This document shows positions 46,501-57,599 of a stretch of DNA of 64,000 nt, piece by piece. Each line of letters opens with the position of its first letter. Positions within the stretch are counted from its first letter, which is position 1. The notes below the pieces were generated by a model. It was not told where the DNA came from. It made no database searches and saw nothing but the letters and a program-made list of their open reading frames with translations. Position numbers and translations under genes: made by a program. Source of the stretch: Apostichopus japonicus (taxonomy: Eukaryota; Echinodermata; Holothuroidea; Aspidochirotida; Stichopodidae); assembly GCF_037975245.1 (NCBI RefSeq), contig NC_092577.1, positions 25,541,398 to 25,605,397 on the forward strand. The letters are read 5' to 3'.

Positions 46501-46629
46501 ATGGAGTGGCAATGCATGATGGCAATGCATGAGCATTGAAGCCCGTTTCTCTATTCCATCCCCAGAATCCATTTCAGGGTTATCACAATTCCTAGATTTG
46601 AATAAGTGAGACATTTCCCCCCTACCCAC
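43562..46629 (-). pseudogene. Degenerate copy of a large multi-copy invertebrate gene family (PIN-like block, Cys-rich C-terminus)
   Basis: In order along the minus strand: MLMHCHHALPLHGMGMIAAN (46.5 kb), SVVFLPMIDMDPGNMSCVSF and GVTPIITFDQPL (46.1-46.2 kb), VLRLGGFHTEMSFIGCIGHL (about 46.0 kb), VVRRSDRLWANLSADLVIEQ (45.4 kb), ETRNPFSDAQSLRRIATGIN (45.1 kb), DPQLIFQRLVTM (44.9 kb), KAVIVFDGYEYDMSTKDGA (44.6 kb), IVVGDDTDLLVLL (44.3 kb), NILFTHAILGCHTTSRLFGL (44.1 kb) and LLRILRCYCKMGSRVCDAPV (43.65 kb), then a stop near 43562. I recognise these blocks as one uncharacterised family found in many copies in cnidarians and echinoderms. The acidic DGY/DDTDLL blocks suggest a PIN/FEN-like fold (inference). 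Many frame shifts make it inactive. Confidence 0.65.
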
Positions 46630-47250
46630 GACAATTCGGTAGTTGACTCAAATTCTGGGAGCCATATTGGCCCTCACATATTGGCCCTGACAGTTGACCT
46701 TTCCAATTCTGGTATGAGTGTCTTCTCCTGTTTCGCAAACCCCCATTTCCGATTCGAAATTATGCAAAACGGATGAATAACAGTCAAATTATGGCGGAAA
46801 TAAGAATTTCATATCCGCCATTTTGAATTTTTTGGCGGCCATCTTGAATTTTTACCTTTCGCCTGCATAGATTTTTATAGACTTTTTATGTTATTCTAGG
46901 GATTTTTCTGATACCGAAATCGAAGAGAAACCTGTTGCAATTTGTGGTGGGTTGACCCCCAAATCGTGATAGATTGACTGGCCTATAATGGGGACTGTAT
47001 CTGCAATGTCTGCAGTTGACATTCGCAACATTTATCATGTTAACAAAAATATTTGAACTCACCACCAATGCTTGAAGAAATCCTGTTCTACCTTAGCATC
47101 ATCAAGAGAGTTTAAAATGCAGATGGTGCTGTTCAGAGTATCAGCTGTCAAGAGAAGCCAATGATTTTTTTGGAAAACTGGCATCATTATCCACCTGAAC
47201 TGTGCGAACTCAACCTGCAAGAAGAATGATGCATTAAGTTGGTTTTGGTT
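46630..47250. other. Intergenic DNA
   Basis: May include decayed N-terminal sequence of the gene family copy to the left. Includes gaattttttggcggccatct near 46825. No supported feature. Confidence 0.4.
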
Positions 47251-47256
47251 AAAGCG

Positions 47257-47800
47257 CTATGGACACCTAAATATATAACATAGGCTAAATTGCTTTAAAG
47301 TATATTGAAAATCATGAAAATGACAAAAAGTTTAATTCAAATCAGTTAAAGATTGATCATTTAAGAGCATTTTCAACCTAAAATCCCTAATTTGCATATT
47401 TGATGCATAAATTTGAGAACGTAGTACCGGTCGAATATGAAATTTTCTAATGTAAATTCTTTGTTTTGGAATTGTTAAGGGTTATATTTTGAAAGGGTAC
47501 AGCACCTAAGGGTACAGCACCTAGGGTTTTGAGTCTTTACCATACCCCCTATAAAATTGCAGCAAGATTATTTTTTTCAGAGAATGAGAATGAAGAGAAC
47601 ATTTTAAAGAATTATATCAATATTTTGAGATGTCACACCGGTCATACATCAAAAATTTAGCATATAAATAAATTGATGAAAATTTGATAGGTCATAACTC
47701 GAAGACTAAAACTGTTATTTTCAAAATTCAAAAACTAGCCTGCTCAGATTTGAAAGCTCTTTCAATTTATGTAAAAATTGCTGCACATCCATAGCATCTA
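47257..47800. mobile_element. Non-autonomous TIR element (MITE-like), copy 2
   Basis: Matches 37495-38046 over about 540 bp. Left end ttaaagcgctatggacacc, right end catccatagcatc; the terminal inverted repeat is more decayed than in copy 1. It contains a small internal duplication, gggtacagcaccta, near 47497-47525. Confidence 0.7.
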
Positions 47801-49250
47801 TACACACTAGAAGCATATAACTGTCATATAAGCACTGTCTCTGCATGTACCATAGTGAGCTGTAAGGCTGTAATTGTGAAAAGGATAATTTCTCCCTGAT
47901 GTTGCTGAAATTCCTTTTATTTTGTCAAGATTATCTTATTCATTTGCTAGAATATGTCCTACAAAGATATTGCAATAAATTTATCCAATACCCACTGCTT
48001 TTCCCATGGATTCCACTCTGATGAATGATCACAAACTATGATAAAGTTCTTCAAAATCTCCCCTCACCCCTGACTCGAGCCCAACTAAATTGTAACTAAC
48101 GTAACTGCTTGATATTGGTTTACATACATCAGATTATATAAACACAAGAGTCATACTTTGTACATTTACCAACAAATAATGAATATGAAATAAATTTCTT
48201 TAGATTTTACAATGGCAGATTGCAAAACTATCAAAGCTGTTGAAGGGTTATAAAAATATTAAACAGGAAATAAATAAAAGCAGAGTAAAATTAATGTACA
48301 AATCGGTGCTATAAAAAACCACTACACATTCTATAACTTCTAAGAACAGACACAAGTGTCAGTGTCATGGACCATTCCCTCCTTTTACTTACCTTACTAT
48401 ACAACCACTTCAAACCAAGAAAAGATGGCAGTATATAAACTTTCCCATGGTGTTCTTGCATCAGCAGATTCAGATAAGCATGGATAATCTGTTAAAGGGA
48501 TTAACAAATAATTGCATAATTTACATGGAAACTTTTTCAAGCAATAAATACTGCGTGCTTACTTTGGGAAATTTGGGACAAGTTGCTATTTACAATTTAA
48601 AATTTGCCATGAAATTTATCTGGTTGCATCCTGTTTACAAATCCAGATGTAACCTTCATTAAAATTAAGTTTGATTTGATCAGATAGTTGGATCAGGCCA
48701 GACAAAAGTTTATTGCAAGTCCCATGCTTCACATCCCTTTCCCTGTATATATATAAACCATTTTGCTGCTGTTTCATTTGCGTTTAATTTTACTATGCAT
48801 GCCTTTACAACCAACAGAACAAGTTATGGATTGATTTAAGATATTCCTGCATGATGGCAAAGAGCTTAGATTTCAAAAGTTTAACAATATGCAAGTGTTC
48901 CAAGTTTGATAATTCTTTAGGACATAAGTTTTTGGAAATTTTTGCACTCATATTTTGTGATGTTACAGTACAGGCAGCACAACAATAATTTGTGTCTGTA
49001 TTAAGTTATGATTGGGTGCATGGTTAACACATTTCTTATGATATTTAGCTGCACTCTTGTTTACTTCAACAGACAGTACTTTTTAGATTAACAATAAATA
49101 TTACAATTTTACAAAGCATTTTATTTCATTTTTGCAATTTCCTTGTTTTTGGTGAATTTTTAACCATTACCGCTACATTCATATCTAAAAGCCACTTTTC
49201 TTTCAAAATCACAAAGAACCAAAATCTGTGTGGGTGAATGAGGTGTTGCC
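47801..49250. other. AT-rich intergenic DNA
   Basis: No gene, repeat array or RNA motif recognised. It would be the 3' side of the ZSWIM3-like gene. Confidence 0.5.
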
Positions 49251-49255
49251 AACTC

Positions 49256-51953
49256 TTAGCTTCCCTTCCCAGTTGCTGCTGGAGCTACTAGAAGTTCATC
49301 CCTCAAGTGTGACGGTGGAATCTTGAACATTTCCTTCACCTCTGCCATGTTGAGTTCATTTTCTGCAGCAACCAAAACTGTTCCCATAAGTAGCTGAAAA
49401 ATGTCAGTTTTCTTTTCAAAAGAGACATTTTTAATAAGGGCTGAAGCATTCTCTGTTAAAATGGACATAACTATATCCAACTTGTCTTCAAGCTTGCTCG
49501 CCTCAAAACTAATGCTGTTTGTTGGCGGTAAGTACCCTGTTTGCAGAAATTTCACACATTCTACTGCATGTCTTGGTGGCACCATGTGCGGTGTGGATAA
49601 GAATTCAAGAAGTTCGTGTAGCCTTTTCCCTTCTTTAAAGTTGCAAACACTCGTTTTGAAATTTTCCAATGAAACATCAGTACTTGCCTGCTTCCTTTTC
49701 TTTTTATTTCTTGAGTTGGTACTGGTCTTGGATCGACTTCGTATCTTTCTGAAAGTTGTCTTTGGGTTTGCAGGTAAGTGGGTAAATACTGATGGCTTGG
49801 TTTTGTCTTTCTGTGGTTTATTCTTAACATCTAATGGTGACTCTGTGGATATTTATGTTGTGGGTTCTGAACTGGAAGCTGTCGGTGGCTGATTTAGTGT
49901 TGGTGGCTCAGTTAATGTATCTGTCTTTTTCTTTTTCAATTGGAAAATTTAACACCAGCAATTGAGGTATTGCACCCCTTAGGTCGTCCACGTACTTTTC
50001 GAACTGTTGGCAGATGAAATTCTTCTGGGGTTTCCTGCTCCTTTATATTCAATATCTTTGGCTTTTTCATTAAATCAGTATCTTTGCCCTCAACATCATC
50101 TGTCTTTTTTGTACTGCTGTGACAATTGGTGGTTCTGTCTTTGAATCAGTCTGAGGCTGGGTATATTTGTTTGGCTTTGTTGACTTATCTGCTGGTGTCC
50201 CTTGCTTTTTTTCCTCTTAATTTTAAATTTGAGGTGTCACATCCTTTTGGTTGAACAGTCGGCCAACAAGATTTTGCTACCTGTTCCTTTTGATTTAAAA
50301 TCTTTACCGTTTTTGGTAAATCATTATCTTTGTCCTTTCCATCATCTGTCTATGGATTTTGTGCTCCTGTAACAATAAGTGGCACGGGGCTTAAATCTGT
50401 CAGTGGTGTCGATCTGGACATGTCTTCTGTCTTTAAGTCTTTCAAGGACTTGTTATATGTTGATTGCTCTGTTGACAGGTCTGCCAATGATTCTGCCTTC
50501 ATATCTGTCATTGGTGATTCAGTTGATATGGCTGGGCACATGTTGCTAACTTAATCCCTGCATATTTAGGATCGCTTACACTATCCTCAACTATTACATG
50601 GGTGTTTTTTCCCCTCAACCCAGGCATTACGTATCATCAGCATCTGTTCATGTCTGGCATCAAATTCTTCTTGGCAGATTTCCGAAGATGTACCTGCAAT
50701 TTCCATGAGAATAGTTTTAAACTGAAAAACTTTCTGGTTTCTTGATAGTTTTGTTGGTACCCTTACTGACAGAGTTGTTTGAAGAGAAAGCCGTTTATCT
50801 GATGGAACCTGAAAATTATGAGACTTCCGCCACCTAGAAGCAATCCAGTCTTCACTAAAGGGGATGTTGTGGACATGTAGAACGCTGAAAATATGCTTGC
50901 AAGGCAAAGACATTGAGCAGAAAAAAGTACATGTACATGTGGGGTTGAATTCTCAAAAGAGCATGGGTGTTCTCCAACGCTGTAGAAGTTGTAAAATGTC
51001 TCCCTTACCGAATCTTTATCCAATTCCATTGCATTGGTAAACTGCTTAATAGTAGCAGTTGCAGCATACGGTGTTGCTGTGGCTCTGATACTAAATACCC
51101 CTTCTTCGGAATCGAGGACATTGTAATAAGAACATACATCGTTACTCTCTCCTTGCGATACACTGGTTATTACACTTTATAAGCTTTCGCAAGCACACCG
51201 CAACAGAAACGTGGCTGTTCAGGCTTTTCTTCACTTCTTGATTATGTCTCTCCAACCTGTTGTTTGTTTTGGTACTGAAATTCTTAACTGCACTGGACAG
51301 ATACCTTGCCCACATTCGTCGACAATTGTCCCAGTTGTCAGTAAAGTATTGGATAAAGCCCTGGGTGGCAATCTTTTCCAATTTTTCAAGGCTCTCTTGG
51401 TACTTGTCTCCAGACGTGGAATACACAAGTGATTGGAGAATTGATCTGATTGTGTTTCGTTCATCATCTGTGATCTTGAGCTTGGTAGTTTCCAGTCTGA
51501 ATGTCTTCAACACATGAAATCTACATAAGATTACTTGTGCCTTGGAAAACAGAGATTCAATAACATTTATTTCAGTAAAGTCTTTATCCACAATAAAGCA
51601 TGTAGCAAGGTCTTTGACTAGTGGATTAGTTTTAAGCAGTGTGTTAAGAAAGAAAAATATGCTTTCTTTCCTTTCATTAGCAAGTAAAGCATACGCAACA
51701 GAAGCCCCTTTACCATTGTCATCTTCCACCATTACTACATAGAGAGGCATACGTCTATTATTTACCCGGTAGGTAGCGTCCAAATGAAGAACTTCTGGAA
51801 ATTGGTCTATCATCTTCTGCTCTGCAGATTGCAGAAAAATGCTCTTCATTTGTGTCATGATTATGGTTTAAATTTTGTTCAATGATTACTAGCTTGTTTC
51901 TTTTTCGATCAACGGAAGCTTTGACGAACGCTGTGCAGCCCGTTTTAAATGTC
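49256..51953 (-). pseudogene. ZSWIM3/MULE-like gene, exon 2 (transposase-like and SWIM domains)
   Basis: The exon opens after a TTTTTCAG acceptor with RTFKTGCTAFVKASVDRKRN (FAR1-like zinc segment) and NLNHNHDTNEEHF. It then has VLHLDATYRVNNRRMPLYVV, CFIVDKDFTEINVI and VILCRFHVLKTF (MULE transposase core with its acidic residues), then CTCTFFCSMSLPCKHIF (SWIM zinc finger, CxC...CxH). The C-terminal part holds RKVRGRPKGCNTS (AT-hook-like) and a helical tail ending ATGKGS at 49256. Proteins of this type descend from Mutator-like transposases and are nuclear. Frame changes occur near 51840, 51145, 50930 and in the 49.7-50.6 kb linker. Either a damaged gene or assembly indels. Confidence 0.75.
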
Positions 51954-52871
51954 CTGAAAAATACAATTAGACATAACATTATCAAAAATCATTCATACAT
52001 ACTTGAGAGGTTTAAAGCGCGCTCATTGGTTCAGTGATATTGTTAATCCTCTAGTTAAAAGAATGGCTTACATAATTCTGGAAGAAAAACGGCAAAAATT
52101 GTTATCAGTTTAAATGAACAAAGTCTCAATGTGATGGACCACCCACCCAATTCCCAACATCATGGAACACCCCTAGTTATTGAACACATCCTAGTGCACA
52201 ACTTCTACCTTTTGGAGTTTTAACGTTTGCCCATGGTTGTTGACGTTGTGTATTTAAGCCCTAGAATATTTTGAAGAGATTCTATTTCTACCAAGCAGAA
52301 TTATTGTTGATCTGTGGAGGGGAATGCATGTCCCAACAAAATATGACCCTCCAAGGTTAAGAATATTACACCCATAAATATGTCATATTAAATTACCACT
52401 ATGCATTACATCAGTGAAAATAACTAAAAATATAAATCAGCATCACATCCTTTGCTCTTGGCCGACCCAAAAATTTATGAATTTGTTTGCCCACAGTGTG
52501 TGAAAAAATTAAACACATGTCCGACACTACAAATAATAACAGGTCATTCCAAATAGTATATATAACAACTCCCTTGGCGTTCTCCAATAACATAAACATC
52601 TAGGCCTATACAGCATTCCACAGTCATTCTACTATAATTGAGGTGTAACCGTACCTTTCACTGCCTGAGCCCCCCCCCTCCCACACACACAATAGTACAA
52701 CCCTTAGTCAGACGGAATCAGAAGTTGGAGAAAAATAGAGGGCGCCTGACATTAATTGCTTGGCTGGATTCATTGTATAGCCCCTTTTAGTTGTGTAGGC
52801 CTAGGCCTTAGTCACCTGTAAACTTAGCCTAGGGCCTTTTTCCCGGGCCTAGCCTATCACACGACTTATGA
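51954..52871. other. Intron 1 of the ZSWIM3-like gene, 3' part
   Basis: Non-coding. It holds a poly-C/CA stretch near 52669-52690 and taggcctaggcc phrases near 52795-52850. Nothing else recognised. Confidence 0.5.
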
Positions 52872-52886
52872 ACAGTGGCACAATAG
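52872..52886 (+). repeat. Target-site duplication of copy D, left (imperfect)
   Basis: acagtggcacaatag compares with acagtgacacaaataag at 56794-56810: one substitution plus two single-base indels. Divergence indicates an older insertion than A or C. Confidence 0.65.
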
Positions 52887-52892
52887 ACCCCA

Positions 52893-53197
52893 GTGGCCCA
52901 AGAGACATTAAGAGGCCCAGATTCGGACTCGGCAATGGAGGACTGTACTTCGCCTTAGTAGTTGTGGCTAAGGAGTCCTCCGATTGGTTTGATGAGACAA
53001 AACAGGCCACTGATCTCAGTGACTCGAGCGGCCCTTCCACCCTGCCCGCAGTCGCTTACACTATACCGGACACGATGGTCGCTAGTGGACCTGTTCCTTG
53101 TGACGAGGAGCTAAGAGGTCTGCTAGGTCGTAGGAAAAGGGGAAACACCGCTAAGGGCCTGAAAAGAGCCGTATTGGGAAAACATCGCAGGTTATGA
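52893..53197 (+). pseudogene. Tx1-like ORF1 C-terminal fragment, copy D
   Basis: Truncated start; it matches the last 100 codons of ORF1 in the other copies (VVAKESSDWFDETKQATDLS, KRGNTAKGLKRAVLGKHRRL), with a frame change near 52945. The stop TGA (53195-53197) overlaps the ORF2 start as ATGA. Confidence 0.8.
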
Positions 53198-56100
53198 CAC
53201 CAGACACCTTATCCCTCGTCACCCTTAATGTGAATGGGATGAGGGGTACCCCAAAAAGGCGACGGATTTTGCAGTTCTGCAAGTTGCTCCAAGTGGATGT
53301 GGTCCTTTTGCAAGAGACCCACATATCTTGGATCAGGGGCATCTTGCGGGACTGTAATTTTGGTGGCCCCAAAACTGTGTCATTGTGTGGGAAAAGTGGA
53401 GAAAGACCATGAAGGTCGGGTGGTGTGCATACACTTAAGGCTCAAGCGGGGTGAGTTGTATGTGTATGCCCCCAACCGGCCAGCATGTAAGACAAATTTC
53501 TTCACGGTGTTGCCATTCTTTGTACCGGGTAAGGCAAATTGTATCCTTGGGGGGACTTTAACTGTGTCCCTCACTCTGCGTTAGATAGACGTTCGAGGAA
53601 AGAGTCCCCCAATTGTACCACCGGCATGATTGAGCTAGGCTTGCTTGTCAAGCACCGAGATCTTGTGGATGTTTGGAGGTCCCAAAATCCCCAGGTGTGG
53701 TTGCTTGTACGTGGCATAAACCAGATGGAACAGTTTCATCCAGACTCGACAGGTTTTATGCCCCGCGCAAGTTTCCTCGATCTCGGTGCTCGATTATTTC
53801 ATGCCCTTTATCTGATCATGACGCTGTTGTTTTGCGCTTGCAGCTGCCGGAGTCCTTTCATGTGGAGAAGGGACTTTGGCGGCTGAACACGGAAATTGTT
53901 AAAGAGCAAAACTTCAAGGAGCAATTTGTCGAGAAGTACAGAGGATGGCAGTCCCTCAAGTGCTTTTCCCAATGCGTTAGTCTGGTGGGACGAGGTCAAG
54001 CAGTTCGCAATCGGGTATTGTGTTGAGAGAGCTCACCAACGGAGATTCAAGTTCCATTCCTTGTGCAATAGAGCAAGGGATGGTTCTTCATCGTCCGATC
54101 TGCATGCACTTGGAGTGTTTCTCGATGAGAAACTGCGGAGCCCCAGTGCGTGCCAGAATCCAGTTTGTTGAGGCGGACGAGAAGCCCACTATTCGTTTTT
54201 ACCGGGACGACACCAAGTCTGTGGTTGACCACAGAATAAGGGCAGTGTGTCATCCTGGTGGGGTCCTCGTGGAGAGCCCGCAGGCAGTCCTAGGGGTATT
54301 TGGGTCGTTCTTTTCGAACCTGTACTCCAGGGCTGCTGTTAGCGAGGATCTCCAGGACTTGTTGTCTGGTATAGACAAGGCCCCCCTGAGAGTAAAAATG
54401 ATAGCTTGGGCTCGAATCTCTCCGTTGGTGAGCTCTGGACAGCGGTAGCAGCGATGAAGAAGAGAAAGTCCCCCGGTCCCGATGGCCTACCGGCAGAGTT
54501 CTATAGGACCTTCTGGGAGGTCCTCGGTGGGGACTTGAGAGATGTGTTCGCTACCGCTTTCCAGATGAATTACATAAGCCAAACACAGCGGGTTGGAAAT
54601 ATTGTTCTCCTCTCAAAGTCGGGAGACCCTTTGGACCCTAGAAATAGGCGTCCAATAACGCTGTTAAATGTGGACTACAAAATCCTGGCCAAAGCATTAG
54701 GAAATCGCTTATCGGACGTGATGCCGGATATTGTAGGTCCTCTCCAGACTTGTGCAGTGCGAGGCAAGTGTATTCAACATAACCTCTGGTTGATGAGAGA
54801 CTTGATCGAGTTTGTTAAAGCTCGTGATTTGCCATGTGCACTGGTCTCATTGGACCAGGAAAAGGCCTTTGACATGGTAGATCACGACTTCCTGTTCAGA
54901 ACCTGTTCAGAGTCCTTCGGATTGAACTCCGTATATATTCGTTGGGTCTCGTTACCATACAAGGACGTCACGAGCATTGTCACTGTTAACGGATTAACTT
55001 CTGGTCCCTTCCCGGTTCGAAGAGGAGTCCGTCAGGGTTGTCCCCTCTCCCCGTTGTTGTATGTTCTCTTCAGCGAAACGCTCAGTACCCCGCTGGACAG
55101 ATGCTTTGGATTTCGACCCTTCAACGTACCGGGTGGGGCTAGAGTTAAATGCGTGCAGTATGCCGATGACGTCACTTGTATTATGTCGGACCTCGCCTCC
55201 TTCAAGCCTTTATCGAAGGTTTTGACCACCTTCCAAGAGGCTACTGGTGCCAGACTGAACAGGTCCAAGACCAAAGGGCTGCGATTGGGAGGTTGGCGCG
55301 GCCAATCCCTCCCGTTCGATGCTACTTGGTCAGATGTCATGATCAAGGTAAATGGCATCTGGCTAGGTTATGGTGCCCCGGAGGCCACCACTTGGGCCGA
55401 GAAGGCTGATCAGGTGGAGGCAAGGCTCGACACATTCAGTCACAGGTGGCTCTCCCTCCCTGTGAAGGTTACAGTTGTAAATAGGTTTATTGTTCCTCTC
55501 CTTTGGTATCCTGGTACGGTGATCGCCGCACCGGATCATGCCTTGGTGCGACTGGAGAGGATCATTTGTGATTTCATTTGGGGAAAGCGCAAACCAAACC
55601 TTGTCAAAAGAACCGTTCTGTATAAGACCCCCTTGATCGGTGGGCTTAACTGCGCTTTCTCCTCTTGAAAGGTGTTTTTGTTGCTTTTGAAAATCCTTCG
55701 TTTCCCTTTGCTTTTTTTGTTAGGTACTGGGGTGGGTTTCTTTTTCGACACCACTGGTCCGGATCCTTTTCAAATAACCGGCCAAAGGCGACACGCCCTT
55801 CTGGGGTCTATACTCAGATTGGTGACACTCTTTGTAGAATCAAAGAAGAGGGTGGGCCACATGTTCTGCTGAACGTGGCCCCCTCTGTGTTATACCCACC
55901 ATTGTTTCGTTCAATGCTCGCGCCTGTGTGCCCGTCGGCTTGCCTGACCGCCATCTCTCCAGATGTGTGGCGGTCTGTGTGTTGTAAGTCACTAGATAGC
56001 CGTCTCAGGGACTTGGCGTGGAGGATTGCACACGGGGTCCTCATCACTAACCATTTTCGCCTAGTCAGGTGGCGATTAGGTGATGGGATTTGTCCCCGTG

Positions 56101-56523
56101 TGGGCTGTAAAGCCATCGAGACTATGCAACACCTTTTGCTTGAGTGTCCCTTTGTCCGGTTGGTGTGGGATTGGTTTCACGCCTTCGTTATTGGTGTTAT
56201 TGGTTGCACACAGTGGGCCATTAGTAGTGATTTTGTTTTGTATGGTTTGTTGCCCCCTGTGCGCCTAACCTGGGTTAGGGATCTGCTGTTGTTGTTTGCC
56301 GCTGTCATCAGGAGACACATCTGGAACAGCAGATGCCGCCTAGTTTTCGATGGAGACGTCTGGAGGGCAGAGGATGTTGTCCCCCCTCGTGCAAAGTGAC
56401 ATCAGGTTGCACATGGAGGCGGACCAGTCACGGCTTCCCGACACTGCCTTTGGTAGACGCTGGCGCAAGCCTGTCGTCTACTATCGGGACGGCGTTCCCC
56501 GGATGAAATTTGGAGTGAGTTAG
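53194..56523 (+). pseudogene. Tx1-like ORF2: endonuclease, reverse transcriptase, zf-RVT-like C-terminus, copy D
   Basis: ATG 53194 opens MTPDTLSLVTLNVNGMRGTP, VVLLQETH, then GDFNCVPHSALDRRSRK, SRLDRFYAP and SDHDAVVLRLQLP, the blocks of an APE-type endonuclease spread over three frames. After a linker, 54406-55668 is open for 420 codons: RKSPGPDGLPAEFYRTFW, RRPITLLNVDYKILAKAL, LVSLDQEKAFDMVD, RRGVRQGCPLSPLLYVLFSE, VQYADDVTC, then the thumb. It continues via a shift near 55665 to RLGDGICPRVGCKAIETMQH and LLLECPF (Cys/His block). A late shift near 56385 leads to RKPVVYYRDGVPRMKFGVS and TAG 56521-56523. At least six frame shifts make it inactive. Expected intact length is about 1100 codons, normal for Tx1/L1 ORF2. 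Confidence 0.85.
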
Positions 56524-56793
56524 TTGGTAGGTGTGGGGGTTGTGTGGTCGTTACATAATATAGGTTGGTTTAATTTTCCTCTTTGTGGTTTGGGGTTGGC
56601 TTTTTGGGGCCTGTTTGTAGTGTTTTATTTGTTTTGCTTCTGTTGGCCTTTGGGTCCGTGTCCTTTTCGCGTCACGTTAACGCTGCGTTAGTGAGAGATT
56701 GATGGGTTTCAGTTGTTGTTCTACAGACTGGGTTTGTTTTTGGTTTTGTTGACCTTTGGTCTGTGTCCGTTTTTCTTAGCACGTAAAAAGCAC

Positions 56794-56810
56794 ACAGTGA
56801 CACAAATAAG
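56794..56810 (+). repeat. Target-site duplication of copy D, right (imperfect)
   Basis: See the left copy at 52872-52886. Confidence 0.65.
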
Positions 56811-56887
56811 AAAAGTTAGGAGCTAGCATATAAATGATGAGAATGGAATGAAAGGGTTCATTAATATTAGTCCTAGACTTACTTTAC

Positions 56888-57133
56888 CTTTGGTTTGGTC
56901 GTTTCCGACAACTCTTACTAGAGCGGGCTTCCCCGTAATGCTTGCACGTCAATCTGAGATAGGCATATTTAAACTTTTCATGGAATCGTGTACTGCCTTC
57001 ATCTAGTCGCTTGTTTGCTGCTTCAACGGTTTTGGAATCCTTTATTACAAAAATAGAAAAAGTATCCGCAGATATCCTTTGAACATACCCCTGGAAATCC
57101 CCATTGTTATCAAATTCCTCTTCCATTGTCATG
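56888..57133 (-). CDS. ZSWIM3/MULE-like gene, exon 1 (N-terminal FAR1-like segment)
   Basis: The minus strand reads MTMEEEFDNNGDFQGYVQRI, FSIFVIKDSKTVEAANKRLD and YAYLRLTCKHYGEARSS and ends CRKRPNQ at 56888 before a GTAAAG donor. Joining AG to the G of exon 2 (51953) gives NQRTFKTGC in phase, so the exons belong together across a 4.9-kb intron that contains copy D. ATGs at 57133 or 57127 are the likely starts; those further upstream lie in the duplicated promoter unit. The CKHYG motif is part of the FAR1-type zinc-binding region in this family. Confidence 0.7.
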
Positions 57134-57189
57134 CACTGCTGAGTTATTGTTGTCCTGTTCATCCCTCCCGGCCAGCACATATCAGGACA

Positions 57190-57240
57190 GTTCATTGGTT
57201 ACATCAACCACGAGCGCTGATTGGTCAAGTTACATGTGTG
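57190..57240 (-). promoter_or_regulatory. Putative CCAAT-box promoter of the ZSWIM3-like gene
   Basis: On the minus strand, towards exon 1, lie gaccaatcagcgctcg and gtaaccaatgaactg: two CCAAT boxes within 60-100 bp of the start codon. The same pair recurs in the second duplication unit (near 57500-57540). No TATA box was seen. Inference from motif and position only. Confidence 0.35.
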
Positions 57241-57293
57241 CGAATAGTCAATGTTATTCGCACGATTACGTTCGTGCGAACAGCCACAACGTT

Positions 57294-57441
57294 TTTGGAC
57301 GGTGGTGTGCTGGGGAGGGGTTTTTCGTTTCGCTGCGTGTGGGTCGTCCTTTTGAGGTTTTTGGAATGTTTGAGTGGGGGGTTCGGCGTTTTGTCTCCGC
57401 AGGTCGGCGGGCGTAGGTTTTTTTTTTGGCTCGCTTGAGTT
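57294..57441 (+). mobile_element. Tx1 3' UTR fragment (first copy in tandem duplication)
   Basis: tggacggtggtgtgctgggg to ggctcgcttga matches the 3' end of the Tx1 element at 9755-9895. It is truncated on its right by the duplication breakpoint. Confidence 0.8.
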
Positions 57442-57599
57442 ACTGCTGAGTTATTGTTGTCCTGTTCATCCCTCCCGGCCAGCACATATCAGGACAGTTC
57501 ATTGGTTACATCAACCACGAGCGCTGATTGGTCAAGTTACATGTGTGCGAATAGTCAATGTTATTCGCACGATTACGTTCGTGCGAATAGCCACAACGT

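Larger units (their letters stand above)
52887..56793 (+). mobile_element. Tx1-clade retrotransposon with ORF2, 5'-truncated in ORF1, copy D
   Basis: About 3.9 kb. It begins in the C-terminal third of ORF1 and covers all of ORF2 and the 3' UTR, ending cacgtaaaaagc. It is flanked by an imperfect duplication and sits antisense in intron 1 of the ZSWIM3-like gene. It supplies the reference for what copies A, B and C have lost. Confidence 0.85.
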
